Positions 28,131 through 36,079 of a stretch of DNA of 64,000 nt are shown piece by piece. Position 1 is the first letter of the stretch, and every line of letters starts with the position of its first letter. The notes under the pieces are model-generated. The model saw only the letters and a list, made by a program, of their open reading frames with translations, did no database searches and was not told where the DNA came from. The position numbers and the translations under genes are program-made. Location: the NCBI GenBank assembly GCA_043778255.1, contig JAYWGN010000054.1:1-64000 (forward strand), given 5' to 3'. Source of the stretch: JAYWGN01 sp043778255 (GTDB taxonomy: Bacteria; Bacteroidota; Bacteroidia; Chitinophagales; Chitinophagaceae).

Positions 28131-28937
28131 TTATGTATGGCTAATTATAGCTATTGGTAGGCTGCAAGTAATGGTAGTACCTTCGGTTAATGCGGATTGA
28201 ATAATACAAATACCTTTCAGCTGCTTGCAGCGTTGGTGTATATTTTGCAATCCATTTCCTTGCTTTACTGTGGAGGCATCAAACCCTATACCATTGTCTG
28301 TTATGCTTAATACTATTTTTTCATTTTGCTCTACCAATTTTATTACAGCTTGGGTAGCTAAGCTATATTTTGCAATATTATTTATAGCCTCTTTAGCAAT
28401 AAGCAGTATATTTTTTCTTATTTCTGGGTTCTTAATTTTAACAGTAAGATTTTCATCAATTTCAAGTACAAACAAAATATTTTTGGGTGATAATAATTCA
28501 TTACAATAATTTTTTAACCTTACGGTAAAATTATTTTTCTCTTCTTCAGCCGATTTCATACTCCATACAATATCGCCCATTCTATCCATTAATGCTTTTG
28601 CTGTAGTGGAAATTGTTTCTACTATCTTTTTACTTTCATGTGGTTGGGTATGCCATACGTTAGCAGCAAGGTCGCTGTATATGTGCATACTGCTAAGGGT
28701 TGCCCCAATGTCATCGTGCAAGTCGGCGGTTATTCTATTTCGTTCAGCAAGAATTGCATCTTTTTGTTCTAATAAACTTTGTTGCAATTTTATTTTTTCT
28801 TCGGATAACTGTTGTTTATTAAGCATTTTTCTTTTTTGCCCAATTAGCGTAATGGTAATTAATATTACTGTAAAAAAAAGCAGTAAAATAGTTATACCTA
28901 TTACTAAGTACCATATTTCGGTTTGGTGGGTTGGCAT
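28131..28937 (-). CDS. Membrane-tethered NarX/DesK-type sensor histidine kinase of module 2
   Basis: 268 aa. One membrane helix (about 8-32), a coiled linker, then HisKA_3 with H-box ITADLHDDIGATLSSMH (His74), and a HATPase domain with EAINNIAKYS (N-box), ITDNGIGFD (G1) and QGNGLQNIHQRCKQL (G2). Same build as the module-1 kinase: no extracellular sensor of its own. The start overlaps the end of the seven-helix gene by 34 bases. Confidence 0.88.
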   Translation of the reverse strand: MPTHQTEIWYLVIGITILLLFFTVILITITLIGQKRKMLNKQQLSEEKIKLQQSLLEQKDAILAERNRITADLHDDIGATLSSMHIYSDLAANVWHTQPHESKKIVETISTTAKALMDRMGDIVWSMKSAEEEKNNFTVRLKNYCNELLSPKNILFVLEIDENLTVKIKNPEIRKNILLIAKEAINNIAKYSLATQAVIKLVEQNEKIVLSITDNGIGFDASTVKQGNGLQNIHQRCKQLKGICIIQSALTEGTTITCSLPIAIISHT

Positions 28938-29569
28938 ACAAACGCTTTTATCATAAAACTACTTAATATTAATGACGAACCAATAACACATACTAAGAAA
29001 TACGATTTAGAAATAATAGGTGAAGCCTTAAATAAAAAATTATACAACCCAATAAATGGTAGGTTGAGTGTATAATAAATGAGCAACCCTGTGCTAATCC
29101 AAAAGTGTGGATTTGCTGTAAGCTTTTGTGTACTTGTACTCCTATACTCATTCATATAAAAAATAACAGCACAGCTTAATAACATAATACCGCCACCAAT
29201 AAACGAAATAGTTTGAAACACTGCTAAGGGTTGGTAATACAGCGTAATGCCATACACTATTAAAAATGCAACTATTAAATATACGTAATATTTTTTTTGA
29301 ACTTGTTGCTCACAACTTGCCCAATAGTATAAAAACCATAACTGATACCGCAATACATCTGCAATATTATACAACCAAATATTTTTATGACCTTTGGCAG
29401 TTAAAATGTATCCTGTAATTTCACTTAACAAATTAATGATGCAAATTAGAAGGGCTATTTTTAAACTTTTTTGTAATTTATGTTGGCGTACTAGCCCAAC
29501 AAAAACCGCCAAACCCATTAAGGTTAGCGGTAATATTCTGGTATATATAAATTTTATTTCCATGTACAT
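28904..29569 (-). CDS. Seven-helix membrane protein of sensory module 2
   Basis: About 221 aa from ATG 29569, which shares its A with the TGA stop of the preceding gene (TGATG), a classic coupling arrangement. An in-frame start 39 bases further upstream is less likely. Seven hydrophobic helices are predicted. Helix 6 has FWISTGLLIYYT, matching FWFVTALFIYYT of the module-1 protein at 17270. The C-terminus overlaps the kinase gene. Probably the sensory or regulatory partner of that kinase; no named family was recognised. Confidence 0.65.
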   Translation of the reverse strand: MYMEIKFIYTRILPLTLMGLAVFVGLVRQHKLQKSLKIALLICIINLLSEITGYILTAKGHKNIWLYNIADVLRYQLWFLYYWASCEQQVQKKYYVYLIVAFLIVYGITLYYQPLAVFQTISFIGGGIMLLSCAVIFYMNEYRSTSTQKLTANPHFWISTGLLIYYTLNLPFIGLYNFLFKASPIISKSYFLVCVIGSSLILSSFMIKAFVCQPTKPKYGT

Positions 29570-30147
29570 CAATCTCCATTTTCTACACCATCGCAATTGT
29601 AAGGACACATACCAGAGTGCTCACTTAATGCATTTCTTGCATACAGGCAATGTACTTCACTTTCATTTGGTCTGTAATCTTTTCCAACCCACCACCCTTC
29701 TTCGTTGGTGGTATGTTGTCTAAACTTATTTAAACAATTTGTGTATTTATTATCGGGCCTTACTTCAATCTTATAATTTAAAACGGGCAATGCAAGTAAA
29801 CTTATTTGTGTTTGAGGTTCAAAATTATCATCAAAAAAAACTGTCATTCTTCTCTCCTGTACTTCTAATAAGCTATTCGTATCGGTAATGTTATCATCTA
29901 TATTACCGTTAACTACATTTTTATCCGATATATTATTTTGCCTTGTCAAATAAAAACGTACTGCATTTATTTGTTGATCATTTGCTTGTTTAGCATTTAT
30001 TTCATTTTGTTCGTCAATGTAGGCAATAAATTCTTTTATTTTTTCCAAATCAATTGTTACACAATTGGTTTCGTTTGATAACTGTTTGTGTCTTCGGTAA
30101 TCTTTAATCCATTTTTTAATGGTAGTAAGGTTTAGTAGTTGTGGCAT
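29569..30147 (-). CDS. Orphan cytosolic protein at the head of the module-2 operon
   Basis: 192 aa with no signal peptide. The N-terminal segment (about 1-60), LNLTTIKKWIKDYRRHK, is helical and basic. The C-terminal part (about 135-192) has four Cys and several His (NCLNKFRQH, EVHCLYARN, EHSGMCPYNCDG), compatible with metal or disulfide binding, and a GWWVGKDYRPNES segment. It occupies the same operon position as the 108-aa gene of module 1. Function unknown. Confidence 0.6.
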   Translation of the reverse strand: MPQLLNLTTIKKWIKDYRRHKQLSNETNCVTIDLEKIKEFIAYIDEQNEINAKQANDQQINAVRFYLTRQNNISDKNVVNGNIDDNITDTNSLLEVQERRMTVFFDDNFEPQTQISLLALPVLNYKIEVRPDNKYTNCLNKFRQHTTNEEGWWVGKDYRPNESEVHCLYARNALSEHSGMCPYNCDGVENGD

Positions 30148-30215
30148 TTTTTTTAAACTTTTTTAAAAATTGATTAGTAAGGCAACTCAAGTTACCCATT
30201 TTATTAATTGTACTG

Positions 30216-30268
30216 CAAATATATTGTTACTTAAATATATTGAGTATAGCTACATATAGCTATACTGT
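30216..30268 (-). promoter_or_regulatory. Promoter and palindromic site of the module-2 sensory operon
   Basis: On the minus strand TATATTTG (30223-30216) fits the -7 element, about 69 bases before the start at 30147. Upstream, 30246-30268 reads ATAGCTA-CATA-TAGCTAT then ACTGT on the plus strand, nearly identical to 25671-25693. Its position at or just upstream of -33 fits an activator site. Confidence 0.5.
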
Positions 30269-30374
30269 ATAAATACTTAATTGAGTTAATCTTTATCTAT
30301 TTTATAATAACACCTTATTTGGAAATGTATTAAAAATTGTAACACCTATACTTTAATTAAAAAAAATAGCTCAA

Positions 30375-31412
30375 TTAGAAATAAGTGTTTACCGCAAACT
30401 CATACTGCTCCATAAATATTTTTTTAAAAGCAGTTATATTATTTACTTCATAAAATAGGAGCATTGCTTTTTTGTAGTCAATACTATCTACAGTTCTAAA
30501 CGATAGTGGACAATAATTAAAATGTATAAGAATAGCATTACTGACAATTCTAGCGGTTCGTTTATTTCCATCCATAAATGGTTGTACGTACGATATTAAA
30601 AGCAGTACAATTAAGGCTTTTTCAAATACATTATCTTTAGAATTAGCCAACACACACATTTGCTCTAAAGCCTCTTTAATTTGCCATTCATTTTCAATGG
30701 GTACATAATTAGTACCGGATATACTTACCCTTTTGGTTCTAATATTTTTTGATACAGCAAGTTCATTAATCAAGATGCTATGTAAGTTCTCTATTTTTGT
30801 AACCGTTAATGGATACATATAATTAGGGTTTTCAACCAAAAAGTCAATGGCCTCTTTATGATTTAATAACATAATGGCTTCATCTTTGGTTTTACCCGTT
30901 GCAGTTATTTTTTCTTTCAACAACTGCTCCGTTTCTAACAATGAATAAGTGTTCCCCTCTATTTGTGATGATTTCCAACTTAAATCAATAGCTAATCGTT
31001 CCATTTCATTACGCCATTCACTAGTAGTAAATTGGTTACTTTTTGTTTTATAAATATTATGATTGGTGGCTAGTGTTACTAATTCTGTTTGTGTAAATAA
31101 ATTAACCTTTGGTAATATTTCAGTTATTAAATTAAATTTAAAATTTTTTAATATTTTTCTTTGGTCTATTTCTATTTTATAATATTGGTCAACATTAATA
31201 TTTTTTAAAATAGAATATGTATCACTTTTTTTATATTTAGTATTTTTTGCTTGTCCAGTTTTAATTATATAACCTTTATTAATAAATTTTTGTAGTAACC
31301 TTTTTACGGTTGCTAAGCTTACATCCGCTTCAAATTTTAATGTTATTTCTGTTGAAGTACAGTTTTCGTTTTCGTCTATATATTGTAATATTTGACTTTC
31401 TAATCGGCTCAT
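30375..31412 (-). CDS. Fic-domain protein with N-terminal winged helix and altered active-site motif
   Basis: 345 aa from ATG 31412; the in-frame TTG at 31421 is less likely. A winged-helix domain (about 1-60: SRLESQILQYIDENENCTST) precedes a Fic domain. The inhibitory motif is intact (SSQIEG, residues 148-153), but the catalytic HPFx(D/E)GN(G/K)R is QPFMDGNKR, with Gln277 in place of the catalytic His. Fic proteins normally transfer AMP or similar groups using that His, so this one may lack activity and act as a DNA-binding regulator. The control region holds five copies of a TGAGCCGAA half-site, and the start region (ATGAGCCGATT) nearly matches it. Confidence 0.82.
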   Translation of the reverse strand: MSRLESQILQYIDENENCTSTEITLKFEADVSLATVKRLLQKFINKGYIIKTGQAKNTKYKKSDTYSILKNINVDQYYKIEIDQRKILKNFKFNLITEILPKVNLFTQTELVTLATNHNIYKTKSNQFTTSEWRNEMERLAIDLSWKSSQIEGNTYSLLETEQLLKEKITATGKTKDEAIMLLNHKEAIDFLVENPNYMYPLTVTKIENLHSILINELAVSKNIRTKRVSISGTNYVPIENEWQIKEALEQMCVLANSKDNVFEKALIVLLLISYVQPFMDGNKRTARIVSNAILIHFNYCPLSFRTVDSIDYKKAMLLFYEVNNITAFKKIFMEQYEFAVNTYF

Positions 31413-31418
31413 TATTAG

Positions 31419-31426
31419 CAAATTTA
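31419..31426 (-). promoter_or_regulatory. -7 element of the Fic-like gene
   Basis: TAAATTTG on the minus strand fits TAnnTTTG and ends six bases before ATG 31412, so the transcript would be leaderless or almost so. Confidence 0.5.
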
Positions 31427-31428
31427 GT

Positions 31429-31514
31429 ACTTATTCGGCTCATATTTTCCAATATTGAGCTAAATAAATTACTTATTTGAGCCGAATGGCTAAAAACCTA
31501 TAAGGATTACAAAA
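31429..31514. repeat. Direct repeat, copy 1, upstream of the Fic-like gene
   Basis: A roughly 85-base segment opening ACTTATTCGGCTCATATTT, with the inverted half-site TGAGCCGAATGGCTAAAA near its end. It recurs at 31678-31761. The arms TTCGGCTCA and TGAGCCGAA form an inverted pair inside the copy. Confidence 0.75.
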
Positions 31515-31562
31515 AAGTTAAAAGTGTATCACACTTTTTTAATCGTTTCTAAATATCCTTTT

Positions 31563-31607
31563 TATCCTATCAATTTGATAGGATAATATTAGTTTTTTGA
31601 TAGGATA
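31563..31607. repeat. Palindrome plus third half-site between the two Fic-region repeats
   Basis: TATCCTATCAA and TTGATAGGATA flank a single T (31563-31585), an almost perfect palindrome. The half-site TTGATAGGATA recurs at 31597-31607. Operator-like. Confidence 0.6.
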
Positions 31608-31677
31608 AGTATTTTTGGGTTGAATATTTTTTTTAATTACCCACACTGTATTCGGCTCAATTTGTATAACAATTAAC

Positions 31678-31761
31678 ACTTATTCGGCTCATATTTAACA
31701 ATTTTGAGTTATGTAGTTTATTTATTTGAGCCGAATGGCTAAAACCTATAAGGATTTCAAA
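31678..31761. repeat. Direct repeat, copy 2, in the Fic-like gene control region
   Basis: Closely matches 31429-31514, including the TTCGGCTCA/TGAGCCGAA arms and the trailing CTATAAGGATT. A further isolated TTCGGCTCA half-site lies at 31650-31658. Confidence 0.75.
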
Positions 31762-31780
31762 ACCTTACAGGTTTACCCCT

Positions 31781-32470
31781 TTATTGTATCAGTTCAAAAT
31801 AATCGGTTGTTATATCAAAATTGGCTAAAGTTACTTTTGGCAATTTGGTTACAGTTTTCCACACATCTTTACTTGGCTTACATTCACCACTTTTGGTTTC
31901 TACAAGGTGCATTTTTTTGGTAGAAAAATTTACCTCTTGTTTATTATATTCATTGCTTGTTACCTCTTCACAATTGCCATAGGTACGGTATGCTATGTTG
32001 CTTATACCAATTAGCTCCCAAGCATTATTTTGGTATCTAAAGGTATGTTCATAGCCCCACCTGTCGGCACTACCGCCATAATGATTTATTTTTAGTACAT
32101 TATTGGTAAACCTAATGCCTGAGTATGGATTACCAAAAATACCACCACAGGTATAGCATAGCAAAGCATTTAAACTCAAAATATTTTTAACATAACTATC
32201 CTTCGTTTTTTGCAGTATTAGTATTGCTCTATTATCGCTACCTACGCTATCTATAGTATTTAATTTTTGTAGTACAAGCAATACATCTTGCATGGCGACG
32301 TTATTATAATCGCCCATTATGGTATCTATTATTTCATAAGCTTTGGGTATATATTGTTTGTACTTTTTATTACAATTTTTTAATACCGCCTTATCAGTTA
32401 TTTGTGCCATAGCACAATAATAAAAGCAACAAAAACATAAGGATAGAAGGGTGGTTTTAAGTTTTAGCAT
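31781..32470 (-). CDS. Exported protein of unknown function
   Basis: 229 aa from ATG 32470, the start giving a clean signal peptide (MLKLKTTLLSLCFCCFYYCAMAQ). The in-frame start at 32509 adds 13 residues and would run into the atp terminator. The mature protein has three Cys in LLCYTCGGIFG and GNCEEV and a segment HYGGSADRWGYEHTFRYQNNAWELIG, resembling beta-rich exported proteins of Bacteroidota. No family recognised. It follows the atp operon terminator and is probably transcribed alone. Confidence 0.65.
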   Translation of the reverse strand: MLKLKTTLLSLCFCCFYYCAMAQITDKAVLKNCNKKYKQYIPKAYEIIDTIMGDYNNVAMQDVLLVLQKLNTIDSVGSDNRAILILQKTKDSYVKNILSLNALLCYTCGGIFGNPYSGIRFTNNVLKINHYGGSADRWGYEHTFRYQNNAWELIGISNIAYRTYGNCEEVTSNEYNKQEVNFSTKKMHLVETKSGECKPSKDVWKTVTKLPKVTLANFDITTDYFELIQ

Positions 32471-32503
32471 AATCAAATATAGTGTATTAATTACCACAAA
32501 AAA

Positions 32504-32529
32504 AACCACTTAGCTTACGCCAAGTGGTT
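32504..32529 (-). terminator. Terminator of the atp operon
   Basis: AACCACTT (32504-32511) and AAGTGGTT (32522-32529) form a perfect 8-bp stem with a 10-base loop. On the minus strand the stem runs into a TTTTTTTT tract just after atpA. Confidence 0.8.
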
Positions 32530-32554
32530 GTATATTGTTATACTGTATTTATAT

Positions 32555-34135
32555 TTACTTATACTGTGCCATTAAGCCGTTAGCCATTTCTACCATTGCT
32601 TTTAAGCCATCGTCGGGTAGTTTACCAGCTTTAAAATCAGCCATTAGTTCGGGCATTTTATTATCCATTTCCATTAAAAAATGTTCTTCAAATTCCTTCA
32701 CTTTTTTTACAGGCACACTGGTAAGCAATCCATTAGTACCAAGGTATATAATAGCTACTTGCTGCTCCACTCTAAGTGGGCTGTACTGTGCTTGTTTTAG
32801 TATTTCCACATTTCGTGCTCCTTTATCTATTACATTTTTAGTAGCGGCATCAAGGTCGCCACCAAATTTGCTAAAGGCCTCCAACTCACGGTATAGGGCT
32901 TGGTCAAGTTTAAGTGTACCAGCTACTTTTTTCATCGATTTTATTTGGGCATTACCACCTACACGGCTAACCGATATACCTACGTTAATTGCCGGACGAA
33001 TACCTGCATTAAACAAGTTACCCTCCAAAAATATTTGACCATCGGTAATAGAAATAACGTTGGTAGGAATATAAGCCGATACGTCACTGGCTTGGGTTTC
33101 TATAATAGGCAATGCCGTTAGGCTACCGCCACCTTTTACCAAATGCTTTATGCTTTCGGGTAGGTCATTCATTTCTTTTACAATGTTGTCATCGTTTATA
33201 ACTTTAGCTGCTCTTTCCAACAAACGACTGTGCAAATAAAACACATCACCTGGATATGCCTCACGGCCTGGTGGGCGACGTAGCAACAACGATACCTCAC
33301 GGTAAGCCACGGCTTGTTTACTCAAATCATCGTATATAATTAATGCTGGGCGGCCTGTATCTCTAAAAAATTCGCCAATAGCTGCACCGCTAAATGGAGC
33401 ATAAAATTGGAGTGGAGCTGGGTCACTAGCACTTGCAGCTACTATGGTAGTATAGTCCATTGCACCTGCCTCTTGTAATGTTTTCATTACACCTGCTATG
33501 GTACTGGCTTTTTGGCCTATGGCCACATATATACAATATACTGGCTTACCTGCTGCAAAAAATTCTTTTTGGTTTATAATCGTATCTATACAAATGGCTG
33601 TTTTACCAGTTTGACGATCGCCAATTACCAATTCTCTTTGTCCTCGGCCAATGGGTATCATAGCATCAATTGCTTTAATACCTGTTTGCAAAGGTTCTTT
33701 TACCGGCTCTCTAAATAGTACACCTGGTGCTTTACGTTCAAGTGGCATTTCGTACAATTCGCCAGTGAGTGGTCCTTTGCCATCAATAGGTTGCCCAAGT
33801 GTGTTTACCACCCTTCCAAGCATACCTTCGCCTACTTTAATAGAGGCAATTTGGTTGGTACGTTTTACTTTACTACCTTCTTTTATATCTTTACTATCGC
33901 CTAGTAGTACCACACCCACATTATCTTCTTCAAGGTTAAGTGCAATGGCACGTACCCCATTATCAAACTCTACTAGTTCGCCATAGCCCACATTGTTGAG
34001 GCCGTATACACGGGCTATACCATCGCCTACTTGTAGCACACTACCTACCTCTTCAAGGTCGGCATTGGCATTAAAGTTGCTCAACTGCTGGCGAAGTATC
34101 GCCGAAATTTCATCTGGTTTAATATCTACTGCCAT
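32555..34135 (-). CDS. atpA: ATP synthase F1 subunit alpha
   Basis: 526 aa, typical length. The non-catalytic nucleotide-binding subunit of F1, on the cytoplasmic face of the membrane. P-loop GDRQTGKTAICIDT near residue 172, ALIIYDDLSKQAVAYR near 275 and the alpha signature PAINVGISVSRVGG near 372 are present. Last gene of the atpB-E-F-H-A cluster. It is followed by a terminator rather than atpG, so gamma (and beta/epsilon) must be encoded elsewhere. It is separated from atpH by 258 non-coding bases. Confidence 0.97.
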   Translation of the reverse strand: MAVDIKPDEISAILRQQLSNFNANADLEEVGSVLQVGDGIARVYGLNNVGYGELVEFDNGVRAIALNLEEDNVGVVLLGDSKDIKEGSKVKRTNQIASIKVGEGMLGRVVNTLGQPIDGKGPLTGELYEMPLERKAPGVLFREPVKEPLQTGIKAIDAMIPIGRGQRELVIGDRQTGKTAICIDTIINQKEFFAAGKPVYCIYVAIGQKASTIAGVMKTLQEAGAMDYTTIVAASASDPAPLQFYAPFSGAAIGEFFRDTGRPALIIYDDLSKQAVAYREVSLLLRRPPGREAYPGDVFYLHSRLLERAAKVINDDNIVKEMNDLPESIKHLVKGGGSLTALPIIETQASDVSAYIPTNVISITDGQIFLEGNLFNAGIRPAINVGISVSRVGGNAQIKSMKKVAGTLKLDQALYRELEAFSKFGGDLDAATKNVIDKGARNVEILKQAQYSPLRVEQQVAIIYLGTNGLLTSVPVKKVKEFEEHFLMEMDNKMPELMADFKAGKLPDDGLKAMVEMANGLMAQYK

Positions 34136-34393
34136 AAATTTAATTATAAATTATTAATTATAAATTATTAATTGTGTTTTACAATCTTGTTTTCCTATTT
34201 TAATTATCAATTTTATTTCTTTACTCTTTTAATTTTTTTGTTAGCCAGCTTTTTGTTTTTCAATTTAGCCACATTGGTTCATTAACTACTGGGTTCATTA
34301 TTATTAATGCAATTTTACTACGGCTTATTTTTTTATTCATAGTAAAAAAATTATTTCATTACATAATTCCCCCTTGGGGGATTAAGGGGGCAT
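34136..34393. repeat. Repeat-bearing spacer between atpH and atpA
   Basis: This spacer holds a short tandem AT repeat (TTATAAATTATTAAT type, 34141-34172) and a G/C-run palindrome, CCCCCTTGGGGG followed by ATTAAGGGGG (34369-34390), of a kind dispersed in Bacteroidota genomes. A relative lies at 35132-35156. No coding capacity. Confidence 0.55.
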
Positions 34394-34951
34394 TTATTTT
34401 ATTTTATAAATAAAGTCATTATTCAAAAATTGTTTTTGTATTGCCTTTAGGTCATAAGCTATACTGGCATCTACCAAGTTGCCACCTGTTTGCAATACAA
34501 ATCCGCCAATTATTTTTTCATCTACTGTAGTTTCTAATTCTATGTTATTGCCAGTTTGGTGCATTTTGGCAACTATACTATTTTTAGCTTCGTCACTTAT
34601 TGCAGTTGCCGTAGTTAGCTTTACAGTTTGTATGCCTTTTAGGTCTTTGTACTGTTGTATAAATGTGTTCACTACTTCGGGCAAGTTAGCTTCTCGGCCT
34701 TTATTAATTAGTAGTTGGTTAAATGCATTTACAAGTGTTCCTATTTTACCATCGGTTACAGCATTTACAATTTTTAGTTTTGTTGTAGGCTTTACAATGG
34801 GGCTTTTAAGTAAGTTTACAAAGTCTTTGTTACCATTACATATAGTGTGTAAGGTAAGCATATCATTATAGGTAGCATCTAATTGATTTTGCTCTTGGGC
34901 TAAATCAATCAAACTTTTTGCATATCTGGTAGCTAAACGTGGATTTGTCAT
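34394..34951 (-). CDS. atpH: ATP synthase F1 subunit delta
   Basis: 185 aa. Links F1 to the peripheral stalk. N-terminal RLATRYAKSLIDLAQEQNQL and C-terminal ELETTVDEKIIGGFVLQTGGNLVDASI are the conserved parts of the delta/OSCP family. Lies between atpF and atpA as usual, but with long spacers (205 and 258 bases) on both sides. Confidence 0.93.
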   Translation of the reverse strand: MTNPRLATRYAKSLIDLAQEQNQLDATYNDMLTLHTICNGNKDFVNLLKSPIVKPTTKLKIVNAVTDGKIGTLVNAFNQLLINKGREANLPEVVNTFIQQYKDLKGIQTVKLTTATAISDEAKNSIVAKMHQTGNNIELETTVDEKIIGGFVLQTGGNLVDASIAYDLKAIQKQFLNNDFIYKIK

Positions 34952-34956
34952 AATTA

Positions 34957-35060
34957 AAATTTGCTAATTCGATAATTTTTCTAATTTGATAATACGATGA
35001 TTTGATAATATGATAATGTGCTAATATGATAATCTGCTATTGTGCTAATTTTATAATTAA
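34957..35060. repeat. Degenerate tandem repeat between atpF and atpH
   Basis: About 100 bases of imperfect copies of a GATAAT-x-TGCTAAT-type unit (for example GATAATGTGCTAATATGATAA). AT-rich and non-coding. Confidence 0.6.
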
Positions 35061-35131
35061 GATAGTATTATTCATTTGTTTGCTTTATGACTTTTATTTA
35101 AAAAAAGTATATAAAACTAACGTTTCTTAAA

Positions 35132-35156
35132 CTCCCCCTTGAGGGATTTGAGGGGC
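35132..35156. repeat. G/C-run palindromic repeat at the end of atpF
   Basis: CTCCCCCTTGAGGG followed by ATTTGAGGGG, abutting the atpF stop codon. Resembles the element at 34369-34390. Confidence 0.55.
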
Positions 35157-35669
35157 TTAATTCAGCTTTACACTATCTGTTAATTGCTTTATATAGTTTT
35201 CGTGTTCAGCTTTGTTGTTCAGTTCTCTTTTCAGTATTTTTTCACTTACTTCTATTACTAATGCACCTACTTGGTTTTTTACATCGGTTAATGCAGCCAT
35301 TTTTTGTGCTTGTATAGCAGCTTGTGCTTCTATCATTATTTTGTTAGCTTCTACTTTGGCTTGTTCTTTTGCCTCATTCACTATTTTATCTTTTGTATCT
35401 CTTGCATCTTTAAGCATTGCGGCTCTTTCTTCTCTAGCTTTTGCTAACAAGTTTTCGTTTTCGCTTTGCAAATTGGCCATTTCGGCGGTTACTTTTTCTG
35501 CTTTGCTTATGGCACTTTGTATATTATCTTCTCTAGTTTTAATGGCTGCCAATATGGGTTTCCAAGCATACTTAGCTAGTACATACATAACTATGCCAAA
35601 TGCTAGGGTCATCCATACTACAAGGCCCAAACCTGGCTTAACTAACGGATTTAATTCTAAAAAATACAT
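35157..35669 (-). CDS. atpF: ATP synthase F0 subunit b
   Basis: 170 aa. One N-terminal membrane helix (about 10-30, PGLGLVVWMTLAFGIVMYVL) followed by a long charged helix rich in A, E and K (about 35-150), the dimeric peripheral stalk. Followed by atpH, preceded by atpE. Confidence 0.93.
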   Translation of the reverse strand: MYFLELNPLVKPGLGLVVWMTLAFGIVMYVLAKYAWKPILAAIKTREDNIQSAISKAEKVTAEMANLQSENENLLAKAREERAAMLKDARDTKDKIVNEAKEQAKVEANKIMIEAQAAIQAQKMAALTDVKNQVGALVIEVSEKILKRELNNKAEHENYIKQLTDSVKLN

Positions 35670-35767
35670 ATTATTTAATTTTCAATAATTTGTTGAAATA
35701 AATGCAAGTTTGCCGCCCTGTGCTTTAAACTTGCATAATTTTTTTTTGGGAAAAATTTGTGTACTGC

Positions 35768-35980
35768 TTAGTCTTTTAAACCTAAGAAAGATACTACCAC
35801 TGCAAATAACGCCACAGCCTCTACGAATGCTGCTGCTATAAGCATTGTACTTCTAATATCGTTCGCTGCCTCTGGCTGACGAGCTATACCTTCAGTTGCA
35901 CCTTTACCAATTTGGCCAATACCAATACCTGCACCGATTGCGGCTAAGCCTGCACCGATTGCTGCTACACTTCCTACCAT
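35768..35980 (-). CDS. atpE: ATP synthase F0 subunit c
   Basis: 70 aa. Two membrane helices forming a hairpin: VGSVAAIGAGLAAIGAGIGIG, then after the polar loop RQPEAANDIR the helix MLIAAAFVEAVALFAVVVSFL. The ion-binding Glu is in AFVEAVALF (about residue 54). A proton-type ring is likely, as there is no obvious sodium-type ligand set. Confidence 0.96.
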   Translation of the reverse strand: MVGSVAAIGAGLAAIGAGIGIGQIGKGATEGIARQPEAANDIRSTMLIAAAFVEAVALFAVVVSFLGLKD

Positions 35981-36079
35981 AGTTTTACTTTTTTTTGTGT
36001 TAAATAAAAAATCTTTATATCAAAATTCTTTCTTTTCTTTTTTATAAAAAAACTCTAAACCACTTACCCCGCCATGTGG

